A DNA stretch of 64,000 nt, from the NCBI GenBank assembly GCA_030407085.1, contig CM059585.1:113139501-113203500 (forward strand), read 5' to 3'. The position numbers were made by a program, and so were the translations under genes. The notes under the pieces were generated by a model. The model had not been told where the DNA came from. It searched no databases and saw only the letters and a program-made list of their open reading frames with translations. The stretch is from Trichopria drosophilae. Lineage: Eukaryota > Arthropoda > Insecta > Hymenoptera > Diapriidae. Numbering within the stretch: the first letter of the stretch is position 1; every line of letters starts with the position of its first letter. Positions 33,305 through 45,870 of this stretch are shown here, one piece after another.

Positions 33305-36300
33305 GAATACATTTTTGAAAAACCTGTAATCTTTTTGTTCCTCATGTAGAATTTGTTAGGTAAAGGAGATCCCCTGCACATTTTACATTTCACCCTATTT
33401 TTTGTTATATGATCTTTATTAATTTCGTTCTCTTCCAGTCGTACCCGCAATTTCCATGTCATGCGTAACAGTACCACATTACACAATGGGTAATGTACTA
33501 TTGTCAAACGTGTGTTCGTAAGTGAATTATTTCAGAGAAGATCGATGCGGATGATTGGAAATTTAAAATTACCTATACAATATTATTTTTATGGACGTAA
33601 ATTAAAAATATCAATAATTCGATCACATTTCACATTTTTTGAAATTCAAAATGGTGGATCCAATGTGACGAAAGACAGATTTCAAATATTTACGGATTCT
33701 CTTTGAAATTATAACTAACGAGGTTTTGGGCTCGCTTATACAAATGTGAGAGCACAAATTCATTTAATTTCAAAAATATGACCATACATTTGTAATCGGT
33801 GGGCCCAAAATCACAAATTTGGAAATATGGAGCGATTGCCGATTTAGAAACTTCTACTGGTTGTCTATCAACGCGACAATATACAAAATGAACTCCTTGA
33901 TAGACATATTTACATTTTACATATAAGTTCCATTTTGGACCTGCAACATTTTGAACACGATATTTTGCGTTTCCGCATTCAACACATTTGCGTTGCTGTT
34001 TCCTTATATAAATTTATGTAAAAGCTATAACAAAAAATATATGAAAAATTATTTAAAAAAACGATTTTTTAGAAGAAACAGCTACCTCTTTTTTGTAATG
34101 AGTTTTGGACCAACTTTGTTTGGAGAATCTGAAAGAGCAGAATTTTGCACAAAATGTTTTTTCCTTGGCCATAACGAAAAATTGTCCGTCTCATCCTTAA
34201 CAGGTTAACTTATAGAAACTATTGTAACATTAAATTACATTATTTATTACTTTTCCAAAATTACCAAAGTTTAAGTCCATCCATTTACTATTTTTCGTAT
34301 GAGAAGACTTGAATTCAAAGTTTAAATTAATTGTAATACACTTGTTAAACTGGAATTTTCTATTGTTCGAAGCGAATTCGAAGTGCAGAAAGTATTCTTC
34401 CTGTTTGAAATCTTGTATAAAGGGAAATGTGTAAGGGCGGAAATGCAAAATTGCATGTGATTTGAAGCGAAGTAACGTAGGCCTTGTCGACATCTCCCTA
34501 CCGTGGCCTGTGTCTACACGGCGAATATCGAAAATCAATTTTCGACTTTTCATTTTTGTCACATTCAGCACTGCGCAGACGAGAGAATACCTCAAGTTTA
34601 AAATGTTGACAAAGTTGTAACTGCCCTATGTACGATGCCCTGAATATTTACGTAAATATTGTCAACTAGTTCATGAGAAAGACATTTTTGAAATTACATA
34701 ATTAAGTAATTTTATCATTCTCTTGGAGAAAGGGCAAATAACGACAAAATATCATACGACGAAACGACAAAAAAATGATTTGATTAGTTTTAGCATAAAG
34801 TACTGTAAAACAACTCAAAGCTGAGAAATTTTAGGAAAAATTTATTAGCGACTATTTTAAAAACTATTTTTGAATTTCTTGCAATTAAAGTAATTATCGG
34901 ACATTTTTATCAGGAAACATATGAATATTTAAAGTCTAACTGTAGTCTGTGTTCATTTAATCCTTTTTTGTCTAGAATAAAAAGAGCAGGTACGTCAACA
35001 TCCATTCAGTTTCTGGAGTAAAAAAATTTTTTTAATTTTTAAAAGATGCCTTTCCTACTATTTTCAATTATGCTAAATTGACTCCCCACGAGAAAATTGT
35101 AAAAAAACGATTGTTTGTATACTAATTTTACAAAATAAGATAAAAATCTCATCATTTTTAGGTCTTTTTTTGTCATGTTTCACGATTTTCTCCACTGACA
35201 CTTTAAATTTATCCAGAATTCAAAATTCTGTTGAAATAGAGAACGTTTTTTAATTTCATATTGATGATGTACACCGTGATCATAGTGTATCCGCCATTTG
35301 GATCTTTTTAGGTCCGAATATGTATAAAATTCGTAATTATCTGACATATATATTGATCTTCGAAAGAGATGCATGCAACAACGTTACATGGCTTCTAGTG
35401 TGAGGTACCTCTATAGACGTCCATTCAAAAAAATTGATAGAAAGCACAAAAAACAAGTAGATTTACATCACACATACATTCTTCTTAATAGAACTTATGC
35501 AAATTGCGTTCTCTGAATTGGGAGTGTTCAATACTCTTGGTTCTATTTCGGGTAATGTTGCTCTTATCTTACACATCTAGTGTTAGAAACATTTAAAAAA
35601 TGTAATGTATGATTTATTAAATTATCTGTGAATGTGAATATATTATATCGGAACTCAGGACATGAAATGTTAAATAAACTTATTTTTTAAACAATTTCAA
35701 CACGTAACAGGTTTCAACAGAATCAAAATACTTCAAAAAAATATGTTCGCCATATTGGCTCCCCCAAGTTTTAAAAATGGACTTCATATTAGTAATCAGC
35801 GATCCCGTAAACCCAAGTGTACCCAATCTCACAAATTTTGGAAGCTTAAAAAAATTCTTAACATTTTTTACCCACATTTCAGATTTTTCTCCTATTAGCG
35901 AAGGGGTTAAATAAGTTTACCATGTTGGATCCACTATTTTGAATTGATGAACATGGATTAGTCTAACATCTAATTAGTAGGATCAATGAATGACTGTTCG
36001 TTACCGCAACATTAGTGAAATAGTAAAATTCACCACGATAATAGTTTCTACAAATAAATTCCTAATCTAACATTAGTAAATTTTACCATCTTTATATTAA
36101 TAACACTAAACTACTTCGACGGTGACAGTTACTACATGGTAAACTCTGGTATTCTGAGAATTTTTTTGGTGATGGTGGCGCCACTTAGCGTTTAAAATAC
36201 ACATTACAACTACAAATAATATAATATATTATAAAGGAAATATAAATATAATATACCTCTAAAAGTATCAGTTCTACACACCAGGTGTCACTTACGTCCT

Positions 36301-36800
36301 TACAACTGTTTTATTAGTTGCAGCAAATACTTGGTTGACCTAACCATTTAGTTATTACAATGAACGATTTTCAGAGCTTACTATAGTTGGATAATAGCAA
36401 TTAAATGTACTTACCATACTTTTTTGTAAATTATTTCATTCTGCATAGCCAGTAGAAGGTGTTAATTTATGCAACTGATGTACATAGCTATTAATAATTG
36501 TTATTTTAAAAGAACCTAGAAACTTGATGTAGCGTATAAACTAATGCATACTGAGAAAAATATATTTTATCTGGTATTGGAATTCTAATACCCCATAAAA
36601 AATATACATATAGGCACAAAAATATTTCTTTTACAGGTTAAAGGACAAAGATTTTTAAAACATCCCGTAGTCGGTATAAATATACCTTTTAACAGTTAAA
36701 ATACACATATTTTTATGAGTATAAACGCGGTAATTCTTGTATGTCTCATTGTTTGTTTACGTATCGAAAATATTGTTTCTCCGGCGGAAATCGACTCATG
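33305..36800. other. Intergenic DNA with scattered MITE modules, no gene seen
   Basis: Modules recur near 33648, 35286 and 35740-35880. TTAGCGAAGGGG followed by TTAA at 35907-35910 is a solo right end of the same subfamily as the element at 38367-39540. Short frames here have no recognisable content. Confidence 0.5.
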
Positions 36801-37746
36801 TTAACCTTCGCCGGTCACTAGGGGTCCAGAGGACCCCACGATGAATTTAAAGTTAAATAATTCGGTTTAACAGTTTCAAATTGAAAATATTGGAACACCT
36901 ATCGGTAATTTAAAGTACTACCAATAAATTTCTAATAATGCCGTTATCTGACAAACGTCAGTATACTTGTGGTATGTGACAGAAGTTAGTCGATTTCGCG
37001 GCGGGGTTTGGCGGACCCCAGCGTGACTACGGTGTATACTTCGAAGAAAATAAAAAAGTTTTTATTTCATGATTCGTGTAGTATACGTATAGTCGATAAT
37101 ATTATGAGACATATTTTATTTATACATTTAGAGATGGCTTAAAATTTGCGAGTTTGTAATATTCATAAGCAATTAGAAGAGAGTGGAGATTAGTGGAGAT
37201 TGGTGGAGATGCTTCAGAAATTTTTCAGATTATCAGGATGTAAATTATTTTATTTGTTCAATTATATACCTTACATTTAAAAATTCCAAATAAATAAACA
37301 AAGTATGTAGATAAAACATATGTATTTTATTTTTTCAAAGATTATGCACTTCATTCATCTAAATAAATACCTTTTTAAAATATGTATATCGATAGACTAT
37401 TTTTTTCTACAAGCGCGTAATTTGCAAAGTACGTCCAGAAAATTTCATTAAAAAATATTAAAAATATCTGTAATATTTAAAAATATCAATAAGTTATGAA
37501 ATTTTAAGTAAATAAAGTCATTTTCCGTTCTTTTTTTAATTTGTTACTTTCTTTACTATTTTAGATGCAAACTTATGCAAATTGAATAAGGGGGTCATAA
37601 TTTGGGATGGTCGAACAATGTCTCAGAATTTTTGTAACTTGCTACGGATTACTTTTCTAATACAGGAACGATTTTAAGAATTGGGGTCCTGTAGACCCCG
37701 TGTGTCGTTCTTTGCACTTTTAGGAGGTGTGACCGGCGAAGGTTAA
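36801..37746. mobile_element. Intact piggyBac-like MITE, CCTTCGCCGGTCAC ends
   Basis: TTAA repeats at 36801-36804 and 37743-37746 flank a 938-bp element that starts CCTTCGCCGGTCAC and ends with its exact inverse. Subterminal hairpins GGGGTCC-AGA-GGACCCC (left) and GGGGTCCTGTAGACCCC (right) mirror each other. The centre has three tandem copies of a GTGGAGATT-type unit near 37187. No coding region is present. Confidence 0.9.
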
Positions 37747-38083
37747 TGTATATATTACATTTCTAACCTATAAACACCTGATTCATAATTTCTAGTCGTC
37801 AACACCTGATAATTTTTCGTAATTGTTATAAAATTATTGAAATTATTTCGGTATATACGGTGTCCATTCATTTTAAGAACTTAAATTTAGATCAAACTAC
37901 TGCAATTTTTTAATTTACACTTTATGTTTGATAAATTACGCTAGTAATTAACAATAATGTGATTTTCGCATATTCTGATGATGTGTATCAAGACATTGTA
38001 ACGGTGAATTTTTTGTACATTAAAGTTTATTTTGATCCGTAAGTTAAACAGTATTTTTAAAATGCTAAAATAGATATTCTAGA

Positions 38084-39624
38084 TGCACCTCAAAAACCAG
38101 ACAAATCACAAAACAGACATTTCAAAAACCCGACTTTCAAAAACCAGACATTTCAAAAACCAGACAAATCACAAAACAGACACTTCAAAAACAGACATTA
38201 AAAACTAGACATTTCAAAATGCAAACACATTTTGAAAGTCTTGAAAGTTTTTTGAAATATCTGGTTTATGAATCTCTGTTTTTGGAAATGTCTGGTTTTT
38301 AAGTGATGTTTCGCGATTTGTCGGGTTTTTGAGGTGTATCCCTGGTTTTTTAATGTCTGTTTTTTTTAACCCCTTCGCTGCGGATGACAAAGATCTTTGT
38401 CATTTAGGACTTTTCTCTGACTGCGGCAAAAACGCAAATCTTTGTCATGACATAAATTAGTCTAATGAAGTCAATAATATATCCAATTTAAAAACTTGAC
38501 CATTTCTATCCAGCCTAAGCTATACCGAACAACATGCCGTTGTCCTTTTTCAAAAACATGTTGTAAAAAAAAAGATACAAGTTCTTAAAATATGTGTTTT
38601 TTACAATTTTGTAAAAATCTTTGTCATGCGCTATGTCGCCGTATTAGGTCAATTTCTGCATTAAAAATTAATAAAATCGTTTGAAACTTGCTACTGAAAG
38701 GTTTTCGAGGTCGCCGATTACAAATCTGATGATATATTTTGAAAATTCAAAATGGCGGATCCAATACCGCGAGTTAATGTTAGCCTTCCCCCGTTAGCTT
38801 CGATATGCAATATGTAATTGCACACTTTACTACGATGAGGTTCGAGAAAGGTCTTCAAAGAGCAATTTTTTTTCTGTTTTTATATATTTTTGATTAAAAT
38901 TGTTTTTGAAATAAAAACTGTAACATATTGAACTCTAGAAATCAGTGTTTTTCCCCAAATGTAACACAATAACTCAGGAGTACATAACAATTTTGAAATT
39001 TACAGTGAATAAACTGGATAGATAATAAACTCTGCAAAATATCTATAAAAACTAAAAATATAGATTTGTAACTGCATAATCGAAGAAGTTTTTGATAAAA
39101 ATACAAAATTCAGTATAAATATTCTATAAATAATCACGAAAGTGTTTCTATTGCCAACCTGCCACGAGCAGCATTATTGACATATAAATAACAAATTGCC
39201 GTAATATTGTACATGCAAAAACTGATATAAGATTCGTAATCAGTTCGAATTTTGATTAAGACGTCTGCCATTTTGAATTTTACAAAAATGTAACTTCAGA
39301 TTCGTAATCAGCGACCCCGAAAATCCTCTGAGTAACAAGTGTCAGGCGAAATGATTGGTATTTAGAAAATTTGCCCGCAATATTCAATCCGCCATTTTAA
39401 ATTTTCGAAATCTGACTTCAAATTCGTAATCGGCGTCCCAAGAAACCTCTATACACCAAGTTACAGTAAAATCTAACCAAATTTTTTTTCCCGCATTTTG
39501 GGCACTTTTTGTGAAATTCTCTCCGCAGCGAAGGGGTTAAATGTCTGGTTTTTGAGTGTCTAGTTTTTGAAATATCTGGTTTTTGAAGTGTCTGTTTTGT
39601 CATTTGTCTGGTTTATGAGGTGCA
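38084..39624. mobile_element. CAGAC-repeat foldback element split by a nested MITE
   Basis: GCACCTCAAAAACCAGACAA at 38084 is followed by repeated CATTTCAAAAACCAGACA units. Inverted counterparts (TGTCTGGTTTTTGA) occupy about 38225-38366 and again 39541-39624, ending TGAGGTGC. The piggyBac-like MITE at 38367-39540 sits inside the right arm. Confidence 0.65.
38367..39540. mobile_element. Intact piggyBac-like MITE, CCCCTTCGCTGCGG ends, nested
   Basis: TTAA at 38367-38370 and 39537-39540 flank a 1166-bp element starting CCCCTTCGCTGCGGA and ending TCCGCAGCGAAGGGG. The interior carries several GCCATTTTGAATTTT / ATTCGTAATCAGCGA modules, which ties the dispersed modules in this window to TTAA-type elements. 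It interrupts the CAGAC-repeat element, so it is the younger insertion. Confidence 0.9.
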
Positions 39625-39929
39625 CCCCGTATTCTTTTAGACATAATAACATATTCTTTGCAAACCTGAGAATTTAATAGAATATCTTTTATTTGATAAT
39701 AAGTAAATGCTAAAAACGAAGATTTTTATTGATAACATATGGGATTTCAGTAATTACAATATTTACTTTAGGGGTTATAAGGAATAGTTTTAAAGGACGC
39801 AGGATTGTAACTGATAAAAGACATTTTTCTCAGGTCAGGAAAATAAAAGAAGACTTTTTTTTAAAAATCTATTTATTGGAGCGATAACAAAATACCTTAC
39901 TAATTACATTTTCATTACGAAATACCTCG
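39625..39929. other. AT-rich spacer, nothing recognised
   Basis: No coding, RNA or repeat signal was seen in this 300-base stretch. Confidence 0.5.
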
Positions 39930-40430
39930 CCATCGCCATGAAAAACGCATGACTATAGTTTTCGTATGTGACGCAGGATCGCGCAAGAGTACTTGTTCGA
40001 TACCGTGTGCGACGAACAGCGAATCAATTTCCGGCACGTTGGCGCGAGCTTCGTTTGTGTATTTCATCGAACACGGGGAAAAGCTCTTGTTCCGAATTTG
40101 TTTTGCTCACCTGTCCGATACGTTATTTTGTATACAAACCGTACGTTCCTGTCGCAATTCGTTCGGTGAGCGTGCGACGAATCCGTGGTTGCGAAACGAA
40201 ATTCTACGGCACGATAAAAAAATGTTGGATTGGTTCGTGATTTCGATAAATGGAACGAGCGAAATCGGAAATCCAGATTTGAGCGCGGACGCAGTCAATT
40301 CGTTTGAATCCAGTGGTGGATCTAGATTACACTGATCGAAGGTTGCCGATAAATCGTCTTCGGTCCTTTTGTAACATTTACGTCGTCTTTCTTTTCGATG
40401 TCTTTTCAGTGTTGAGGAAACAGCAGAAGA
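39930..40430. other. CpG-rich block with overlapping open frames
   Basis: This roughly 500-base patch is far richer in G+C and CpG than its surroundings, for example GATCGCGCAAG, GTGCGACGAACAGCG and GAGCGCGGACGC. It holds overlapping open frames on both strands (128 and 90 codons plus, 63 minus) that are probably a composition effect. None of the translations has a motif I recognise, and no clear splice signals bound them. It could be a promoter, an enhancer, an untranslated exon or a foreign insertion. Confidence 0.4.
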
Positions 40431-40544
40431 AACAGACTTTGTGCTGGAACAGAAATGGACAATTTAATTTTTCGACATATTTTTATATTTCGCCAGAATT
40501 TTGATTGTTTACTGCATTTCCAAAAATATATATTATTTTATATA

Positions 40545-41821
40545 TTAACCCATTAACGCCGGGAAGGACACATTTTGCACTTCGATGGCAATTAAGTATT
40601 TCGTAGGAAAATCGAGCATGAACATGAAAGGTATGTATGGTGCTATTTTCAATGGCGAAAATTAAGCTATCGTAATCAGAAAATTATATATAGCAATTTA
40701 AATATAAAAAAAACGCCAAAAATCGGTTAAACTTTTGAATGAAACATTTTTTTCTCATCGAAAGAATATTTTCGGTCACAAAATTCCTTCACTAAAGGTG
40801 AATAAAATAGTTGTAGTATGAAGATATATTTTTAAAATATTAACAAAATAAAATGATCACAGAATTATCGTGATCACAAAATGGCGATGGCAGTGAATAA
40901 TTTCATTATAAAAGTTAACAAATTTTTTTCATGAAAACTATAAACTTTACACAAAATGTTCTACGAATAAAAATGTTTTAGAATGTATCAAAGAATATGC
41001 CTAAATTTTTTCAGAATATTTCATCATTTTTTATTCTTTAAATTTTCGGAGAAACGAAATTTCTAAAAAAGTCGTTTAAAAAATCTGAAAAAATTGTAGT
41101 GTATTCTTTGACAAATTCTAAGATAATTTTGTTTTAAAGAAATTCGGTTTCAAGTCTACAGGTTTCGACAAAGGAAATTATTATTCTTGAAATCTAGAAA
41201 TAATTAATAATTTTGTTTCTCAAAAACTATAAACTTTAGAGAAAATCTTCTTAGAACAAAAATATGTTTGAATTATTCAAAGATTACTCTCAATTTTTTC
41301 AGATTATTTAAATGATTTTTTTCACAATTTCGTTTTTCTTAATTTTCGAAAAATAAAAAATTGTATCAACACATTCTGCAAAAAATTGAGAATATTCTTT
41401 AACACATTCTATGAAACATTTACTCTTACAACGTTTTTTGTACAGTTTGCCGTTTTCATGAAAAAAATGTTTTTGTGATTGTGATATTAGTTTTTTTAAT
41501 ATTTAAAAAATATATCTGAATACTACAACTATTTTCTTCGCTTTTAGTGAATGAATTTCGTGCTGGCAAATACTGTTTCTATGATAAAAAAATGTTTTAT
41601 AAAAAAAGTATTCCCTATTTTTTTTGGTTTCTTTTTGCATTTCAATCGTTATATTTAATTTTGTAATTAAGATAGCTCAATTTTGACAATTCCATTAAAA
41701 TGACTGATCTCGAAAATAACAAGACACAAACATTTCAATTTTTTTGAACTTTCATTTTCATATCAAATACTTGATTGACATTGAAATAGGAAATGTGTCC
41801 TTCCCGGCGTTAATGAGTTAA
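40545..41821. mobile_element. Intact piggyBac-like MITE, long palindrome
   Basis: TTAA at 40545-40548 and 41818-41821 flank a 1269-bp element beginning CCCATTAACGCCGGGAAGG and ending with the inverse (CCTTCCCGGCGTTAATGAG). The arms pair through most of the length, with the centre near 41183. It is in the same terminal family as the 2184-3498 copy, differing after the first 12 bases. Confidence 0.88.
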
Positions 41822-42751
41822 TATAAAATCCAGCAATATTGTGTCCTTCATTTTGTGGATTTTTGCCATCATGTATTTTTCGATTTTGATGTGAAAATCG
41901 TGCAAATCGACTTCATAAATCCCTAGATTGTATTTGAAAACTTTAATGCTGAAATTTATAAACTGAGAGAACATAATTCCGTTCGACGCCGTTTTTTTAA
42001 TATACATTTTTGGAAATGCAGCAAAAAATCAAATTCAACACAATAAATCAGTTCGCTTGGGTCTTCAGCATTTTTAATCAGGTTTAATAATTTTTATTTA
42101 ATTATTATTTTTCAAAAAATGGATATCAAAATCGAAGAGCACTTGCCATTTAAATATAAGTCGAAAAGAGTTGAGATATTAAAACTTTTAAGTAATTGTA
42201 AAGAAAGATATATCGTTGATTTTTATGTAAAACTAATTTTTTTTAGCACTAATTCAAAATTATCAGGAAAAGAAAACTATTTACTTTTAATTTAAAATAC
42301 TTTCTTACTTTATGCTGTATAAGTTAAATTTTATTATCAGTAGATAAAGAATAGGCACAAAAAAACAATTTTTGTTGTAGCGCGTTATTCATATATAACA
42401 AACAAAACGAAATACTTTTTTCCGAAAATTACATCGAAACCTTTTTGCTTGTCGAGTTAAAATCAATCGAAAATCTTAAAATTGTCGACATCAAACATGG
42501 CAATTTAAATTTGATTAAAAATAGCTACTATGAAATATTTTTCCTTAACTATTAATAAAAATTTGAAATCATTTCATATTATAAAACATTTTTTATAGAA
42601 AAATTTCATATTCGTTCGCTTATATCAAGGAAATAATTACAAAGCAACCATTATATATGCAAGCAACATTTCACCACATTGTTTAGAAATAATAGAACGA
42701 TTTAGAACCTCTTCTTACCTGGTACTAAAGCTTGTCTAATTCCAACAAATT
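41822..42751. other. 3' flank of the NRF-6-like gene
   Basis: This is presumed 3' UTR or downstream sequence of the minus-strand gene. A TTTATT at 42093-42098 is an AATAAA on the minus strand, about 650 bases past the stop. No other gene was seen. Confidence 0.4.
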
Positions 42752-42877
42752 TTACCTCGAAGTTGATTTTTGTGAAAAGGCTATTTTGAGTATGTTAACG
42801 ATTGGGGCTTCAAATGCTACCGAGATGAAAAACGAAACCAAATATGCGGCAACCAAGTTCCCAAAGTAGACGATGAG
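42752..42877 (-). CDS. nrf-6-like: NRF-6-like acyltransferase, terminal coding exon
   Basis: On the minus strand TTTTGCAG (acceptor) precedes 41 codons and a TAA at 42754-42752. The peptide starts LIVYFGNLVAAYLVSFFISV and continues AFEAPIVNILKIAF. A last membrane helix followed by FExPxxxLxKxxF is the characteristic C-terminal end of insect nose-resistant-to-fluoxetine-6 proteins (acyltransferase-3 family). The frame joins the previous exon in phase 0. Confidence 0.9.
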   Translation of the reverse strand, partial: LIVYFGNLVAAYLVSFFISVAFEAPIVNILKIAFSQKSTSR

Positions 42878-43638
42878 CTGCAAAATAAGAAAATCTCTGT
42901 GCTAGATACTAATCAAAATTTTATCCTTTCAGTCATTTCAGTACATTTTTTATTCCACCACTGAATTCCACGTTAAATGTTACTCTAGATATAATTTTGT
43001 CAACTCCGACATAAGTGCGAAAACAATTTTTTTTTTTTTTTAAATGCTTCTAAATTTTTCTAAATTAATGTAAAAATTCAAAAAATTTAGAGGCAACATA
43101 AAAACGCATTTTCTAAAGAATTACATATGGATTTAAAAAAATTTTTTTTTGGTCGACAAAATTTTTTACATTTTTTATTCTTGCACCACTGAATTCCACG
43201 TAAAAAATTATTAAACAAATAATTTTGTCAAATTTTTTAAACACAAATATTAACAGACTTACATCTAATATGTTTTTAATCATTTTTATAACAACTTAAA
43301 AGAGAAAATGTCATATTTATAAAGCGGGTTCAATAAAATCCTGAATGTTTTAATTTTAACCCTGCAAGAATACATCATGGATTGGGCGATTGAAGCAGGA
43401 TTGAATGAAATTCACCTTTTTTATTAAAATTAGACTTTTCGATAAAGGCGCGCAATACAATGACCGTAACGTATCTGTGTAATTGCATGCAAAATGTTTA
43501 AGGCCAATAAATGGTAAAATATAAGAAAGTGACTATTTGTTGTTCGGAATTATTGAAATCCAATTTCAGAACTTCATATCACGTGTCAACAAATCATTGA
43601 ATAATCTTAAATTGTACAAAAAGGTATTATATACTCAC
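42878..43638 (-). other. Intron of the NRF-6-like gene (761 bp)
   Basis: Bounded by donor GTGAGT (minus) at 43638-43633 and acceptor CAG at 42880-42878. AT-rich; nothing else recognised. Confidence 0.85.
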
Positions 43639-43956
43639 AACTATGCCATTGTGGAGATGCAGCGGACCATCCATGTACATGACAGTAACCATCATGATGA
43701 CAGGATGTACCAAGTAAGCGCAGTACGTCAGCTTGGACAGCGGGTACATAAGTTTTAGAGACAAAAGCCTGTTTATCATCGGGGCACTACCTGTGCAGCA
43801 TTGAATCACCACAAAGCTCACTGCAATAGCCCACGCCGTATGCGCCAAACTTGCATAAATTGAACTGACCATAACTGACAGATTGTCCGCGTACAGTCCA
43901 AATACTACCGAAGCCATGATGACCGATGCTACAATCCATCCAGTGGCTCTGAAGAT
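43639..43956 (-). CDS. nrf-6-like: NRF-6-like acyltransferase, penultimate coding exon
   Basis: This exon has 106 codons, phase 0 at both ends, between acceptor ATTTAG and donor GTGAGT. The peptide begins IFRATGWIVASVIMASVVFG and includes HTAWAIAVSFVVIQCCTGSA and MYPLSKLTYCAYLVHPVIMM. The PLSKLTYCAYLVHP segment is a hallmark of this family. Several hydrophobic helices are evident. The family comprises multi-pass membrane proteins; C. elegans nrf-6 is linked to lipid and drug uptake, while the insect enzymes' substrates are largely unknown. Confidence 0.95.
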
Positions 43957-45349
43957 CTAAATAGTTATATTTATTTTAGAAATTGTATAAATAAGGCTTG
44001 TAATTTATATATTTAATATCAACGATTTAATAGTTAAATATGTATGGCAAAAATTTGTTTTATAGTGAACGGGGTTGCTTTAAAGGTGATTCTTGAGGTG
44101 TAGAGTTACACTTTAACAATAATATTTTTAAAGGCATTTATAAATTTGAATTTCTCACTACTGATAGTAGTCTACTAATAATAGTCACTGATACTAATCG
44201 AACTATTTAACGATATTTTATTTATTATATCCAAAGTAATTTGAGTAGATTATGCAGTTGCAGATGAAGTAACTATTCAGTGTTGCTCTTTCCGTCTTAG
44301 ATTTCCTCTCCTTAGAGTAAATTTATGTCGTTTCTCTAGTTAAAAATCCTCTATCAGGACAACATATTTAATTTTGATATTATTACAAATGTTATTTTGT
44401 CGGGACGATTTAGTTGTCACAACTACATAGTTTTAGTCATTGGAATAATACATCTGTTAACACTATAAACTATTCTTTACCTTGTTGCTTTTGTCGATGC
44501 GATTTCTTTTACGTGAAATTAGAAATTTTATCGAATGTTATGATTCTTAAAATGACGTTGTGTGTGCTGGATGACTTCTCAAATGTCTTCGAGTTAAACG
44601 GTAAATATGTATACTATTATTCCGCAAATTGCATTATTATTGACTAATTTACTGATAAGTTTACCCAGTTTCTCAATAAAACTGTGCTACCTCAATAAAA
44701 AAAGCACTGAGGTATAGCAACAGCTTCATCATAGACGTATAGGTTATGTTTGTCACAAATATTATTTTGTACTACAAAGAATTGGAAATGTAGACGAATC
44801 CAACGTAACCTATTTTTATACCTCTATGTGTTTATATAAACTTCGATGCTTTTGACTGTACATATTTATTATAGTACGCCAGTGCACGTTGGGTTTTACT
44901 ATATTGAATTGATCATTGTATAAGACGCTTTCTTGGGTAGCTGATCACGAATCCGATGAGCGGTTTTCAAAATTTTTAAATGGCGACATCATTATCGTGG
45001 ATGAAAATACTCTTGAATTATTCGAATTGGTTGAAATTCGTTACTGACTGATTTCGTATTAGATTAATAAAAAAATATCATACAACATTTTTGTATCCCA
45101 ATTTACTACTACAATTAAATCTACAAATTTACGTTAAATATCTTCTATAGAAATTTTACGGCACATTTTTTTATCGTATTAGATGTCATATCTTCTTAAC
45201 AAGGCATTCGCAGCCAAGAGGTTAATTAATGTATTTTATCGTTAATTACTTGTTATTTCTGTTGGAAAAAGACACATTTTTTGGTTTATAACAATTAATA
45301 TACCGAACAACATTCATTAAAATTTAATTCACATCAGCGAATTACTTAC
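43957..45349 (-). other. Intron of the NRF-6-like gene (1393 bp)
   Basis: Bounded by donor GTAAGT and acceptor TAG in the minus direction. It contains AATGGCGACATC-type module text near 44980 and a solo MITE end (GCAGCCAAGAGG then TTAA at 45222-45225). The plus-strand frame at 44414-44647 is not supported. Confidence 0.8.
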
Positions 45350-45479
45350 AAGTGGTGTTCTGATTTTGGAGTTAGTTTTGTATAGTATATATCCTGTACT
45401 GCAACCAATGAAGTAAGGTCCTGCTCGTAACCAAGGTTTGTCATAAAGCTCATCAAAGAGAGCAAATGGTTCTTGAATT
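45350..45479 (-). CDS. nrf-6-like: NRF-6-like acyltransferase, internal coding exon
   Basis: 130 bases between TTTCAG and GTAAGT. The first base completes an AG|A arginine codon from the upstream exon. It encodes IQEPFALFDELYDKPWLRAG, then PYFIGCSTGYILYKTNSKIR and TPL. LYDKPWxRxGPYxxGxxxGYxL is a conserved signature of NRF-6 proteins. Confidence 0.95.
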
Positions 45480-45639
45480 CTGAAAGAATTGAAAAAGTCA
45501 GAATTGTCTTAGAAAATCTTAATTTATATTCTCTTAACTTATTAGCCGATTAACACCTACGAATCACGACTTTCGAAATGGTGGTCTCATAAGTGCAAGA
45601 AATTAGTCCTCTCGCAAATTCCATGAATTTCAGTTTAAT

Positions 45640-45870
45640 CGTAGTCGAATTAGACAGTAGCTTAATAGCAAACTATTACACGCTAATAGCAGATTGCGGG
45701 GTTCGAAAAGGACTTTGCAAATCGTAATATTGCTGTAATAACGGCGGAGCAGTTTCGTCGAACTTGGAATTACGTATGGCGATACTGTACTAACTTCGCG
45801 GCCGGAACGAGGGGTAAAAGCTCTTTACGGTCACATAACACGCAAGACGAATTTCGCGTTAATTGAATTG
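45640..45870. other. CpG-rich block inside the long intron
   Basis: Text such as CTTCGCGGCCGGAACGAGGG and AATAACGGCGGAGCAG is unlike the AT-rich intron around it, and it has no open frame of note. It is a possible enhancer or conserved element; function is unknown. Confidence 0.35.

Noticed and set aside
44414..44647. 77-codon plus-strand frame in an intron
   Set aside because: No motif is recognised and its AT-rich composition matches the surrounding intron.
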